In this document: piece after piece, positions 54,309 to 63,413 of the stretch
Layout: each line of letters begins with the position of its first letter
Numbering within the stretch: the stretch's first letter is position 1
Notes under the pieces: generated by a model
Told to the model about the DNA's origin: nothing
Databases searched by the model: none
What the model saw: only the letters and a program-made list of their open reading frames with translations
Position numbers and translations under genes: made by a program
Source of the DNA: an uncultured Methanospirillum sp.
GTDB lineage: Archaea; Halobacteriota; Methanomicrobia; Methanomicrobiales; Methanospirillaceae
DNA length: 64,000 nt
NCBI RefSeq assembly: GCF_963668475.1
Contig: NZ_OY764544.1
Coordinates: 2,232,001-2,296,000 of the forward strand
Reading direction: 5' to 3'

Positions 54309-54326
54309 GGCTGAGGCTTACTAACA
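54308..54326 (+). repeat. attR core (19-bp direct repeat)
   Basis: Identical to 35747-35765. It carries only the last 11 bases of the tRNA, with no cloverleaf upstream, so it is the duplicated att site and not a second tRNA gene. Confidence 0.93.
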
Positions 54327-54444
54327 TTTTTCAAATCTCTTCGCACTTTCGATCGTATGAGTGATCTCAGTCACTTCTTCTCCACACTTTTCTGAATAAC
54401 CAAACTGTATCCGATGCAAGGATCCACAACTAAAATTTCAGACA

Positions 54445-54654
54445 TCACTCCTTTCCCGGAGGTCTCCTCCGGGTGAGCAGGGGAAGCACATCATCGTAAT
54501 AACATACCGGTATCCTGACCTTTCCCTCGTTAGTCATCATAACTCCCCAGGAGTCCTGCAGTGATCGTACCCGGTCAGCATCAATCTGGTACTCTGTTGC
54601 ATCGATCTCCCGGAACACAGTACATCCTCCTCCCTCACACTGATCGTATTCCAT
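54445..54654 (-). CDS. Hypothetical protein, 69 aa
   Basis: ATG 54654 (MEYDQCEGGGCTVFREIDAT) avoids a long overlap with the kinase gene; the frame is open upstream. It contains a beta-rich EYQIDADRVRSLQDSWGVMM segment. No family recognised. It follows the sensor kinase after 13 bp and may be co-transcribed. First chromosomal gene after the element. Confidence 0.5.
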   Translation of the reverse strand: MEYDQCEGGGCTVFREIDATEYQIDADRVRSLQDSWGVMMTNEGKVRIPVCYYDDVLPLLTRRRPPGKE

Positions 54655-54667
54655 GATTTCAATCCGT

Positions 54668-57295
54668 TTAATCCCTGTTTTCTCTGTACCTTCCAAACGG
54701 CACGACGATCTCAAACCGTGCCCCTGTTCCAATCTTCCCGGTCTCTCTGAGCCCAATCCCGGTGATTGCAAGGACCTCTCTGCTCAAGAAAAGACCATAC
54801 CCTGTATTTTTTCCGTATCCCCGCTCAAAGATCAACTCCTTCTCATTGTCTGGGATTCCGATACCGTCATCCTCGACGAGGATAGTAATCCCTGCCTGTG
54901 AGGGTTCTGCCGATATCTGAACCCTACTGATCTTCCCTCCATGGCGGACCGCATTCTCAAGCAGATTAAAACAGACCTTTGGAAAGAGTGGATCTGCATA
55001 GATAAGCAGTCCTGAAATCCTGACATCAACCCTCACTTGATCGATATTGAGATTGGTTGTCGCCTGTATGAAAACTGCCATAACATCCTGCCATGTCGGG
55101 GCCTCAACCCCGAGCTCCTGGTAGGTCTTAGTAAAAGCAACAAACTCCTCGATCGAACTCAGTGACTGCGAGAGCATAGTGAAGTATTTCTTCTGTTCAT
55201 TGGTTAATCGAATATCCCTGAGTAGAAAGAGGTTGGATCTTCCGATCATCACCTTGTTCAGGATATCATGTCTGGTGATATTGGAAAGGAGATTCAGTTT
55301 ACTGTTTGCAATTTTTATTGCATCCTCAGCATTTTTAAGATCAGTAATGTCATGGATGCTCTCTATTGCCCCAATAATAGTTCCCTGGTTGTCATAGAGG
55401 GCAGTTGCACTGATTGATGCATACTGGCGGGAGGGTTCAGTCTCCCTGAACCACCGCTCACTGAACAGGGTATTTCCATTCCTGATGATGTGTGAATACC
55501 CTTCCGGGGTCAGTTCGGGATGAATCACAATGTCTATCAGAACCGGCCTCTGAACTCCGTAAAATGGTATAGCATAGAGATAGTCACCCTTTCCAATGAT
55601 CTCTGCAGAAGATATGCCGCTCATCTCCTCCATGGCCTTGTTCCAGATGATCACACGCCCGTTAGCATCGATGGCAAAAGTCGGGTCAGGGAGCATCGCG
55701 AGAATATTCTCTATATGCCGGTATGCCTCCTTCAAAGCCTCTTGTTGTGCTGACAGCCGGTATGCCATCTGCTGTTGTGTCTCATCACGAATCCTCACCT
55801 GACTGAGATACTTCCCCCCGCCTTTCACCTTGTTGATCCTGATGTTCAGGAACTGCTCATATCCGGACTCTGTCTCAAGCACCTCCGTCCGTTCGATAAA
55901 CTTCTGATTTGACTGGTGGGAAATATCCTTGAAAATCATCTCACTGATGGTAATTCCCAATGGTCCTGGAAGAGATGTGACCTCCGCTCCTGCAAGAGGT
56001 GTATCTGTTCCAAAAAAATTTCCTGATGCCGGGTTGGCATCAAGGATATAGATCCCGTCCAATACAAGGATTGCATCATTGGAATAGAAAAAAAGTCCGC
56101 GATAACGTGATTCTGATACGCTGAGTGCACTTATCTTGCTGCGGATCTCACCCACCATCTGGTTGATGGCATCTGATATACGGTTCAACTCGTGATGTGG
56201 GGATGATCTGACCTGATGAGTGAGATCACCGGCAGTGATGACATCAATATCCTCAAGCATATACCGTAGAGGCCTGGTAAGATACCGGGAGATCGTAAAT
56301 GCTGCAATCAGTGCCAGGATGAAGGTAATGACCAGAAACCCGATGTACCACAGGGTTATAATCATCAGTTCATTATCGAGCCGTTCCGTTGAATAGACCG
56401 TCCGTGCTGCGACATTCATCCATTTGGTAGAAGGGGCATCGGTCTGAAGAACCGGCATGAATGTGTACACGATATCACGGTTATTCTCTTCATCATGTAC
56501 CACAGATCCCTCCCCGCTTTTGATTGTCCTGCCAATCTCGTCCAGAGTCTGGTTATCCGTGTTCGCGAGTTGGATCTCGGAGCGGTTGGTTATGAGTGAA
56601 CTGAAACTGTTGTACAGATCAAATGATACAATATCGGGGTTGAGTGTCCAGAGGACATTTGTGAGATCTGAATAGTAAGCCTGGTTCTCTTTGGGCACAT
56701 AGTGGACGAAGATCCTTCCGACCTCAAGGAGATACCTGTGATCAGCGGTTCCCTGGTATGCAAAGAGCCGCACCGGGACGTTGTTCTCATGCCCTTTCAC
56801 CGATCTGTCGAGGATAAACTGATCCAAACTCTGTATCTTGTTGAACTTGAGGAGGAGTTCCGGGGCGAACGTGGAGAAGTTCAGGCCGAGATCATTCGCA
56901 TCGGTTGTATGGGTGATGTTCCCTTTATCGATCAGGTATACATGGTACTCATCCCCAAGCTGATTCTCGATCTTCTTCTTTACCCCCTGATAATCGATCT
57001 TCTCAGGATCTCCTCCGGTAGCGTTGTACTCATCCTGGTAGATCTTCATTGCCTTCTGAAGGGGGGGCTCAAAGGTGAGATCATAGAGGTACATCCCCCG
57101 GTCAATCCAGAGTATGGACTGTTGAAGGATCTGATCTATCGTCTTTTCTGATGAGCGAAAGTTCTGCTCTGTCTCTTCCCTGGTTGAGAAATACCAGTTT
57201 GTCAGAAATACGATCATCACAACGAGAAAGATAACAAGAAGGAATATGCCAAGCCTGGCAGAGAATGATGAAAAAGACCGGGGATCTTTCTTCAT
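54668..57295 (-). CDS. Membrane sensor histidine kinase (Cache-like, HAMP, PAS)
   Basis: An 875-aa protein. Two membrane helices (LGIFLLVIFLVVMIVFLTNW near the N-terminus, and LWYIGFLVITFILALIAAF at about 320) enclose an extracellular Cache-like sensor domain of 270 residues. A HAMP segment follows, then two PAS domains, a phosphoacceptor region with ITRHDILNK, and an ATPase domain with NAVRHGG, DDGIGIP and GYGLFLS. It autophosphorylates on His and passes phosphate to a response regulator. No receiver gene is adjacent. The signal is unknown. Confidence 0.9.
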   Translation of the reverse strand: MKKDPRSFSSFSARLGIFLLVIFLVVMIVFLTNWYFSTREETEQNFRSSEKTIDQILQQSILWIDRGMYLYDLTFEPPLQKAMKIYQDEYNATGGDPEKIDYQGVKKKIENQLGDEYHVYLIDKGNITHTTDANDLGLNFSTFAPELLLKFNKIQSLDQFILDRSVKGHENNVPVRLFAYQGTADHRYLLEVGRIFVHYVPKENQAYYSDLTNVLWTLNPDIVSFDLYNSFSSLITNRSEIQLANTDNQTLDEIGRTIKSGEGSVVHDEENNRDIVYTFMPVLQTDAPSTKWMNVAARTVYSTERLDNELMIITLWYIGFLVITFILALIAAFTISRYLTRPLRYMLEDIDVITAGDLTHQVRSSPHHELNRISDAINQMVGEIRSKISALSVSESRYRGLFFYSNDAILVLDGIYILDANPASGNFFGTDTPLAGAEVTSLPGPLGITISEMIFKDISHQSNQKFIERTEVLETESGYEQFLNIRINKVKGGGKYLSQVRIRDETQQQMAYRLSAQQEALKEAYRHIENILAMLPDPTFAIDANGRVIIWNKAMEEMSGISSAEIIGKGDYLYAIPFYGVQRPVLIDIVIHPELTPEGYSHIIRNGNTLFSERWFRETEPSRQYASISATALYDNQGTIIGAIESIHDITDLKNAEDAIKIANSKLNLLSNITRHDILNKVMIGRSNLFLLRDIRLTNEQKKYFTMLSQSLSSIEEFVAFTKTYQELGVEAPTWQDVMAVFIQATTNLNIDQVRVDVRISGLLIYADPLFPKVCFNLLENAVRHGGKISRVQISAEPSQAGITILVEDDGIGIPDNEKELIFERGYGKNTGYGLFLSREVLAITGIGLRETGKIGTGARFEIVVPFGRYRENRD

Positions 57296-57364
57296 GAATT
57301 ACACGTGAGTATCCACTTCTATCCAATTGAAGATATGGATCTCTTCGTGAATACAGGGGATCAG

Positions 57365-58018
57365 TCACTGTTCGAGGTTATGGCTCTCCGCCTGCTCTAT
57401 CTGCGACCTGATCCGAACCAGACCGCTGTGGAACTCTTCCAGGTACTCGTCCATCGAAAGGCTTCCTTCCTGGAACGGGCAGTCCTCCTCCATAATGACA
57501 TTAATGAGGTCCTTGGAGGGAAGGAGCAGATCGATAGGTACTCCCACCTTCTCTGATCCTCTGATGAGTGCCTCCCTGAAGAGCCCGATGCAGTATCCAA
57601 CCCTGAATCTGTACGTATCCCGTGTCTTTTCCAAATACCCGGCAACCCGTTCGGTCTCGATGCGAAGGAAATCATCCTTGATATTCTGATCTTTTACCTT
57701 TCCCAGCATGTAGTGGTAATGAGCATAAGGGTACATAAGCTCAAGTTCTGCCGGAAGGATCCCGCATGTTCCGAAGATAACGATATGGTACTGCGACGGG
57801 TCCAGAACATCCGTGATAATTGATCTGATAAGCCGGTGGCTTGGGCTGGTACTGTACGGCTTTCTCATCGCACAGGGCATGAAGATGGCTATGTCCCGCG
57901 GGCTGACCTCGTACTCATCGATGATGTACCGGTAGGACTGCTCAAACTCTGAGAGGTAAAACGGTGGATCCTTCAGTATTGTATCGCGATCCACCCCGGA
58001 ATTTTCTGCATCAGGCAT
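57365..58018 (-). CDS. DUF5591-domain protein related to archaeosine synthase
   Basis: A 217-aa protein with IAIFMPCAMRKPYSTSPSHR, the hallmark of DUF5591, a domain found in archaeosine synthase (ArcS) and TGT-related proteins. Here it stands alone with no TGT core or PUA domain. A role in tRNA archaeosine formation or as a divergent paralogue is possible. Confidence 0.7.
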   Translation of the reverse strand: MPDAENSGVDRDTILKDPPFYLSEFEQSYRYIIDEYEVSPRDIAIFMPCAMRKPYSTSPSHRLIRSIITDVLDPSQYHIVIFGTCGILPAELELMYPYAHYHYMLGKVKDQNIKDDFLRIETERVAGYLEKTRDTYRFRVGYCIGLFREALIRGSEKVGVPIDLLLPSKDLINVIMEEDCPFQEGSLSMDEYLEEFHSGLVRIRSQIEQAESHNLEQ

Positions 58019-58109
58019 GATAGTCAGATCTACTCCTGCATACTGGGGTGTTTATGGCAATATCCCTTTCATCAGGAGTATAAAAAAAGTGGTTGAAAGG
58101 CGTGAACGG

Positions 58110-58625
58110 TTATTCAACCGTCACATTGAGTGAGTATGCGTCTTCCTTACCGGTAGTTGGCTCCCACTCACGCTTGTATACTGCGTCAAATGTCTGGTTT
58201 CCTGCTTCTACTGCCTTGAGGATCCAGGTGTGAACCCCGCCTACACCGACCATGCCCTCGGGTGCATTGTCAGTTGTATGGGTACTGTTCACGATCTCAA
58301 GCCCTGTTGAGTTTGTCGCGTTCCACTCAAAGCCGGTGGTCGGATTCTCTTTCAGGGAGACAAGGACAGTCTGATTGACCTTCATGGTTAGGTTTGTCGT
58401 GTTGACATCAGCGGTGAAATTCACAGCAGGCACAACATCAGCAGATGTGGTCTCTGTTTCATTTGCAGCAACGGTGATGTTCTGTACAACGGTCTCGACC
58501 GGTGCAGTTGAGTTCTCACTTGCATTACCAGCGGGCTGCTCTGCAAAGCATCCTGGCACGAGAAGAACTGCTGCAACGAGAAGGATAACTGACGTGATTA
58601 ACTTCTCCATATCTGTATGTTTCAA
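58110..58625 (-). CDS. Secreted chagasin-type (I42) protease inhibitor
   Basis: A 171-aa protein. A signal peptide (SVILLVAAVLLVPGCFA) is followed by a Ser/Thr/Asn-rich stretch and the inhibitor domain with LKENPTTGFEWN, a glycine loop (EGMVGVGGVHTW) and the terminal YKREWEP. I42 proteins block papain-type cysteine proteases with three loops, all visible. It may protect the cell surface. Confidence 0.85.
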   Translation of the reverse strand: MKHTDMEKLITSVILLVAAVLLVPGCFAEQPAGNASENSTAPVETVVQNITVAANETETTSADVVPAVNFTADVNTTNLTMKVNQTVLVSLKENPTTGFEWNATNSTGLEIVNSTHTTDNAPEGMVGVGGVHTWILKAVEAGNQTFDAVYKREWEPTTGKEDAYSLNVTVE

Positions 58626-58825
58626 AATTCAGGTTTTAAGGCTTCTCTATGAAGATCCATTGTCAAATGGGCGTTACATTATGTAATCTCCCGTGAATAT
58701 GAGTTAATATCATATAATAACCAAAAGTTATGACTGGCCGGGAGTGGTACGAAAAAAAAATGAGTAATACAATCTCCCCCGCGGCTGGAGAGTCAGGGAG
58801 AGATGAATAAAATCCCCTGCACAGC

Positions 58826-59269
58826 CTAGAAAGTCTTCTCTTTATCTATCCCGACCATGTCGCAGGCATCATCGATCTTTGTCTGGGTTGTAATAAAGAA
58901 GCCGTTCACCGACTCGGTTGTTACGATATCAGTCGGGCTTGTAAGTTTTCCTGCAGCCTGAAGCGTGTCAACAGCAGTGACTGTGGCGTTCATACCCATG
59001 ACAAATATTCCCCTTGCCTTTCCAGATTTGTCCGAGAGGGTCATGGCCTCGGCAGATGCCTTTGCTGATGCAGCGGCTGACTTGTACTGGTTGAGTTTCT
59101 CTACGGTCAGGCCCTGGTTGGGTTTTACGATCAGTTCCTTCTGATCCTTGAAATCGTCTGCAACCTTCTGCACCAGAGTCTTAAAATCGTCATCCTGGTT
59201 TTTCCCTGTGCATCCTGAAAAGAGTATGACTGTGATGAGTAATACTGCGAGAATTCCACTGCGGAGCAT
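58826..59269 (-). CDS. Small lipoprotein, unknown function
   Basis: A 147-aa protein with signal helix ILAVLLITVILFSGCTG, where the cysteine fits a lipobox. The mature part is helical (Ala/Lys/Asp-rich) without a recognised domain. Likely anchored on the outer face of the membrane. Confidence 0.65.
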   Translation of the reverse strand: MLRSGILAVLLITVILFSGCTGKNQDDDFKTLVQKVADDFKDQKELIVKPNQGLTVEKLNQYKSAAASAKASAEAMTLSDKSGKARGIFVMGMNATVTAVDTLQAAGKLTSPTDIVTTESVNGFFITTQTKIDDACDMVGIDKEKTF

Positions 59270-59445
59270 ATCTGTGATATCTGTTTTAAAGCTCTTATCA
59301 GTTGTGAAATGATACTCTCTTCCTGCTGTGATAAAATGCTCTTTTTTTCTTTCTTCTGTTCATACCCTGAACTGATATCGGAGATATGAACTGTGACAGA
59401 AGCATACAGTACTGACACTGGTATACCCATCAGGAATCCGTTACC

Positions 59446-60426
59446 ATGCCTTTGAATCCAGACAGCAGTACCCTGATCCGATCCCTTCGCAGAAAACGTA
59501 GTACTTCAGAGAATGAATATGCAAAACCGTTCTACAAATGGGCAGGGGGAAAGACCCAACTTCTTCATGAGTTCGACCTCAGGTTTCCTCAAACGCTCAG
59601 AACCGGTGCCCTTGACCGGTACGTAGAACCCTTCATCGGCGGGGGAGCGGTCTTCTTCTTTGTGATGCAACTGTTCCCGTTCAGAGAATCAGTGATCTGT
59701 GATGCCAACGAGGAACTGGTCCTTACCTACCAGGTCATCAGGCAGGATGTTGATGCACTCATCAACCTTCTTAAGGATTTCCAGTCCCGGTATGATGCTC
59801 TTGATGAAGAAGGACGCAAAGACCTGTACCTGAACGTAAGGTCTGATCTGAATGGTGACCGGAAGGGGTTTGATTTCTCACAGTATGGCACCGCCTGGGT
59901 AGAGAGGGCAGCACAACTCCTCTTCCTCAACAAAACCTGCTTCAACGGACTCTTCAGGGTAAACTCAAGCGGAGAGTTTAACGTCCCGTTCGGGAAGTAC
60001 CGCAACCCCGGGATTGTGCATGAGTGTAACCTTCGTCTGGTCTCAGCACTGCTACAAAATACCACCATCCTTCACGGCGACTTCTCACGGTGCCTTGAGT
60101 ACATCGACGATCACACGTTCGTCTATCTTGACCCACCGTACAGACCACTGAGCGCTTCATCCTCATTTACAGCCTACTCACGGGATGGATTTTCAGATCA
60201 GGATCAGGTACGTCTCAAGGAGTTTTTTGACTCGGTGGACAGGCTCGGTGCGGCGGTGATGCTGAGCAACTCTGATCCCAGGAATGAGGATCCCACCGAC
60301 CACTTCTTTGATGATCTCTATCAGCAGTACAGGATCGAGCGGGTGTTGGCGAAACGGATCATCAACAGCAATGCAGAGAAACGTGGGGCCATCAGTGAGA
60401 TCATCGTGATGAACTATTATGAGTGA
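59446..60426 (+). CDS. DNA adenine methyltransferase (Dam/D12 family)
   Basis: A 326-aa protein. SAM-binding motif FYKWAGGKTQLL (about 29-40) and the catalytic motif YLDPPYRPL are intact, and the D12 pattern FIGGGAVFF is present. It methylates adenine N6 in a short DNA site that cannot be named from sequence. No restriction endonuclease is adjacent, so it appears to be an orphan methylase. Confidence 0.9.
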   Translation: MPLNPDSSTLIRSLRRKRSTSENEYAKPFYKWAGGKTQLLHEFDLRFPQTLRTGALDRYVEPFIGGGAVFFFVMQLFPFRESVICDANEELVLTYQVIRQDVDALINLLKDFQSRYDALDEEGRKDLYLNVRSDLNGDRKGFDFSQYGTAWVERAAQLLFLNKTCFNGLFRVNSSGEFNVPFGKYRNPGIVHECNLRLVSALLQNTTILHGDFSRCLEYIDDHTFVYLDPPYRPLSASSSFTAYSRDGFSDQDQVRLKEFFDSVDRLGAAVMLSNSDPRNEDPTDHFFDDLYQQYRIERVLAKRIINSNAEKRGAISEIIVMNYYE

Positions 60427-60650
60427 GTCCGGGAATGACCAGGCTTCAATCAGAAGGGTGACTGGCGGACCCGGTTGGTGATGGGATAGTGATGCAGAAG
60501 AGGGTTTCTGCTTTGAAGAGATCATCGGGGCGATTCGGTGCAGTACCCGGGAGAGATGCATAGGATTTTCCTCTTTACCCATGATACAACACAGCCCTTT
60601 TTTTGGATCAACGAGAACGATACTATGAGAACTCAATAACGGGAACCTGA

Positions 60651-61064
60651 ATGAAAGCAGAACAGTGGTTTAATCGTGCTGATCATGAACTTGCAGTTGC
60701 ACAGGAACTTCTGAACGCAGGTTCACTCCTCTGGGCTGTTAGTTATGCCCACCGTGCTCTTGAATACACTCTTGAAGGACTGATTGTATGGAGGACAGGA
60801 GAGAGGCCTGAACGTGGCACCCCTCTCTGTGACCTGCATCATGCAGTGCGATCGTACATCCCTGAAACATTGAATCAGCCGATCACCGATCTCGCTGATA
60901 TCTCCCGGATTGCATGGCAGTCTAATCTTTCAGCAGAAGATATTACGTTCCTCACCGAGAACCATGCCCAGACTCTGATTGATAAATCAAGTTCTGTTCT
61001 CTCCTGGGTTGGGAATGAATGGGAGAAGGAGCAGTCAATGCATTCTGGCGAAGGTACCTCCTGA
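60651..61064 (+). CDS. HEPN-domain protein
   Basis: A 137-aa four-helix protein (AEQWFNRADHELAVAQELL, YAHRALEYTLEGLIVW). The catalytic RX4-6H motif of toxic HEPN RNases is not obvious, and no MNT nucleotidyltransferase lies next to it. It follows the Dam gene by 224 bp, with nothing recognised in between. Confidence 0.75.
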   Translation: MKAEQWFNRADHELAVAQELLNAGSLLWAVSYAHRALEYTLEGLIVWRTGERPERGTPLCDLHHAVRSYIPETLNQPITDLADISRIAWQSNLSAEDITFLTENHAQTLIDKSSSVLSWVGNEWEKEQSMHSGEGTS

Positions 61065-61100
61065 ACAGAAAGGCACCTGCTGAAAACTCTATCTTTTTTG

Positions 61101-61727
61101 TCAGGGTCTGAACTCCCTGATCTTTGATTTAAATGCCTTTGCAGCCAGGATGATATCATCCTGACTTACAATCGCTGAAATAACCGCAACGCCCACAGCA
61201 CCTGCGTTGAATACGTCGCCTGCGTTATCGATATGAATCCCGCCAATCCCGATGACCGGGATAGAGACAGCGTCAGATATCTCCCTGACCAGCATGAGCC
61301 CAAGTCCTGGTCCTGCATCATCTTTTGAGCCGGTGGAGAAGACCGGACTGACGGCAACATAATCAGCCCCACCTTTCTCAGCGATCATCGCCTCCTGCAG
61401 TGATGATACCGATACACCGATGATGAACGGGTGCGGAGTAAGCGGGCGGATCGCTGAGAGCGGGATATCATGCTGCCCGATATGTACCCCGTCTGCCCTG
61501 CAGGCAAGTGCAATATCGAGCCGGTCGTTGATGATGAAGAGGGCACCTGCTCTGGCAGTTATCGTCCTGATAGTACATGCTGCTTCGAAGAACTCCTTCC
61601 CCTGGAGGTTTTTGTCCCGCAATTGAATGACATCGGCCCCCCCTTCCACTGCCTGTTTGGCAATAGCAGCATGGCTCAATCCCCGGGAGAGTTTCTCGTC
61701 AGTTACCACGTACAGGTCGTAACTCAT
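61101..61727 (-). CDS. thiE: Thiamine-phosphate synthase
   Basis: A 208-aa TIM barrel with [36 protein letters not shown] and [10 protein letters not shown]. It joins the hydroxymethylpyrimidine diphosphate and thiazole phosphate units to give thiamine phosphate. Overlaps thiM by 4 bp. Confidence 0.96.
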   Translation of the reverse strand: MSYDLYVVTDEKLSRGLSHAAIAKQAVEGGADVIQLRDKNLQGKEFFEAACTIRTITARAGALFIINDRLDIALACRADGVHIGQHDIPLSAIRPLTPHPFIIGVSVSSLQEAMIAEKGGADYVAVSPVFSTGSKDDAGPGLGLMLVREISDAVSIPVIGIGGIHIDNAGDVFNAGAVGVAVISAIVSQDDIILAAKAFKSKIREFRP

Positions 61728-62524
61728 ACTCTTTTGATCCGTGCCCCTTCTGCGAGGTCATCAGGAGTGAGGGTTGCAAGTGCATCAAAGAGTGCAACCT
61801 TGAATGAGCCCGGACCCCTTGCCAGGGCTGCCGCCCGCTCACCTGCGAGTCCGAATGCGGCTAGTGCTGCAGCAGAACTGGTTACCAGATCCTTCTCTGA
61901 TGCAGCAAATACTCCGGTCACCGAAGCAGCCATACATCCTGTCCCGGAGATAGCCCCCATCAATGGATGGCCGTTCTCTACCAGGAAGACCTGGTTTCCG
62001 TCACTGACGATATCAGTCTCTCCGCTCATGACCACGGTCATACCTGACCGGCCTGCATACTCCTCTGTGATTGAGACCGGGTCCCCGGAAATTCCTGCCG
62101 AGTCAACCCCCCTGACCTTTGCATCCACCCCGGCGAGCACCCCGATCTCGCCTGCATTTCCTTTCAGGACCGAGATTGGTAGTTCGGTCATCAGTCTCCT
62201 TGCAGCGTTGGTACGAAGGGTTGTTGCCCCGGCACCGACCGGGTCAAGAATGATCGGAATATCCTTCTTTGCTGCTGCCTTTCCTACGAGGAGCATTGAC
62301 TCAATCTGTGCATGATCAAGCGTTCCAATGTTGAGGACCAGGGCTCCCGCATACTGCACCATCTCCTCGACCTCCTCTGGCGCGTGTGCCATCACCGGTG
62401 CACCTCCTGCACAGAGAGTGATGTTTGCACAGTCATTCACGGTGACGTAGTTTGTGATATGATGAATGAGGGGGGTCTGGGTCCGGGCTGTAGCGAATAT
62501 TTTTGAGTACTGGGTCTCTGACAT
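61724..62524 (-). CDS. thiM: Hydroxyethylthiazole kinase
   Basis: A 266-aa ribokinase-like enzyme. [20 protein letters not shown] is the typical N-terminus, [15 protein letters not shown] and [14 protein letters not shown] carry the substrate and anion-hole residues. It phosphorylates the thiazole alcohol for salvage. It is first in the thiM-thiE operon. Confidence 0.96.
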   Translation of the reverse strand: MSETQYSKIFATARTQTPLIHHITNYVTVNDCANITLCAGGAPVMAHAPEEVEEMVQYAGALVLNIGTLDHAQIESMLLVGKAAAKKDIPIILDPVGAGATTLRTNAARRLMTELPISVLKGNAGEIGVLAGVDAKVRGVDSAGISGDPVSITEEYAGRSGMTVVMSGETDIVSDGNQVFLVENGHPLMGAISGTGCMAASVTGVFAASEKDLVTSSAAALAAFGLAGERAAALARGPGSFKVALFDALATLTPDDLAEGARIKRV

Positions 62525-62586
62525 CTTTATTCCTCGTCGTATGATAGGATTGACCCGTACAGTTCATCCGCGACCGGTAAAAATAT

Positions 62587-63405
62587 TCAGTTCCCGGATC
62601 CGGGCTCTTCTTCAGACCTCAGATCAAACACCCATCTGCTGACTGAAGGGGCAACATTACCACACCGGTGAAGACGTTCAACCTGAAATCCACAGTCTCT
62701 GAATCTCCGGGCACGATCCTGAGCGCCGTTGTGGGTATCAAACGTATAATAATGGATAATTCCGCCTGCCTTAACCATCTGTGCAAGCGGTTTGAAGGCT
62801 TCTTCTAAACCGTAGGGGGTGGGGAGGATCGCCCGGTCTGCCCTGATCCTGAGCATTCTTCCCGCCATCGAGGCATCGCCGCAGATCACGGTGATTCGGT
62901 CTTCTACCCTGTTCAGTCTGGAATTCTCTTTAAGAAGGCGACAGGCTTCAGGATTTATCTCGACTGCGATGACCTGTGCCCCTCGAGATGCTGCCTGAAT
63001 TGCAAACGGCCCGACTCCAGCGAAAGGAACCAACACGATCTCACTAGGCTGGACCATGACAGATATCCGCCTTCGTTCCCCGGAAAGCCTGCTTGTGAAG
63101 AAGGCGTGGGAGAGATCCACCCGGTACCTGAATCCAAACTCCCTGTATATTGTTCTGGTCTTTGTACCAATAATCGGCTCAAACTCTGCCACCCTGCAGG
63201 CTCCGGTCCGTTTCGAGACCCGTTTCAGTACGGTGGTGATACTATGCCGCTGTGCAATCAGTGAACCGGCCATAGCCTGCTGATACGGGGATAGTTCATC
63301 AGGGATAGAAATGATCGCGATATCCCCGATTACCTCAAACCGTTCAGGTACTAGGGGGTGGAGAGGTTCAGGAATGATCTCCTGTAATGCCGGTGAAAAC
63401 AACAC
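62587..63405 (-). CDS. Trm5/TYW2-like SAM methyltransferase
   Basis: A 272-aa class I methyltransferase. The N-terminal half (FGFRYRVDLSHAFFTSRLSG) and motif I (LVPFAGVGPFAI) match the Trm5/TYW2 family of tRNA G37 modification. The substrate-site motif reads ILPTPYG instead of the NLP form of classical Trm5. It could be a Trm5a-like or TYW2-like (wybutosine) enzyme; the sequence does not decide. Confidence 0.8.
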   Translation of the reverse strand: MLFSPALQEIIPEPLHPLVPERFEVIGDIAIISIPDELSPYQQAMAGSLIAQRHSITTVLKRVSKRTGACRVAEFEPIIGTKTRTIYREFGFRYRVDLSHAFFTSRLSGERRRISVMVQPSEIVLVPFAGVGPFAIQAASRGAQVIAVEINPEACRLLKENSRLNRVEDRITVICGDASMAGRMLRIRADRAILPTPYGLEEAFKPLAQMVKAGGIIHYYTFDTHNGAQDRARRFRDCGFQVERLHRCGNVAPSVSRWVFDLRSEEEPGSGN

Positions 63406-63413
63406 GGTCTATC

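Larger units (their letters stand above)
35747..54326. mobile_element. Integrated element in tRNA-Thr: provirus remnant or satellite-like element (~18.6 kb)
   Basis: It is bounded by a perfect 19-bp direct repeat, one copy overlapping the tRNA-Thr 3' end. It contains a tyrosine integrase at the right end, a broken PrimPol-helicase, several small DNA-binding proteins, and capsid- and tail-related genes (TerS-like, DUF2190, protease-like, tape measure). All but two genes are transcribed leftward. Large terminase, portal, major capsid, tail tube and baseplate genes are not recognisable. It could be a deleted head-tail provirus or an element that borrows a helper virus's particle. Confidence 0.9.

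Noticed and set aside
54308..54326. Second tRNA gene at the right end of the element
   Set aside because: Only the last 11 tRNA bases are present, with no anticodon or D-arm; it is the duplicated att core.
60651..61064. HEPN-MNT toxin-antitoxin pair
   Set aside because: No MNT nucleotidyltransferase on either side; the neighbours are a Dam methylase and thiE.
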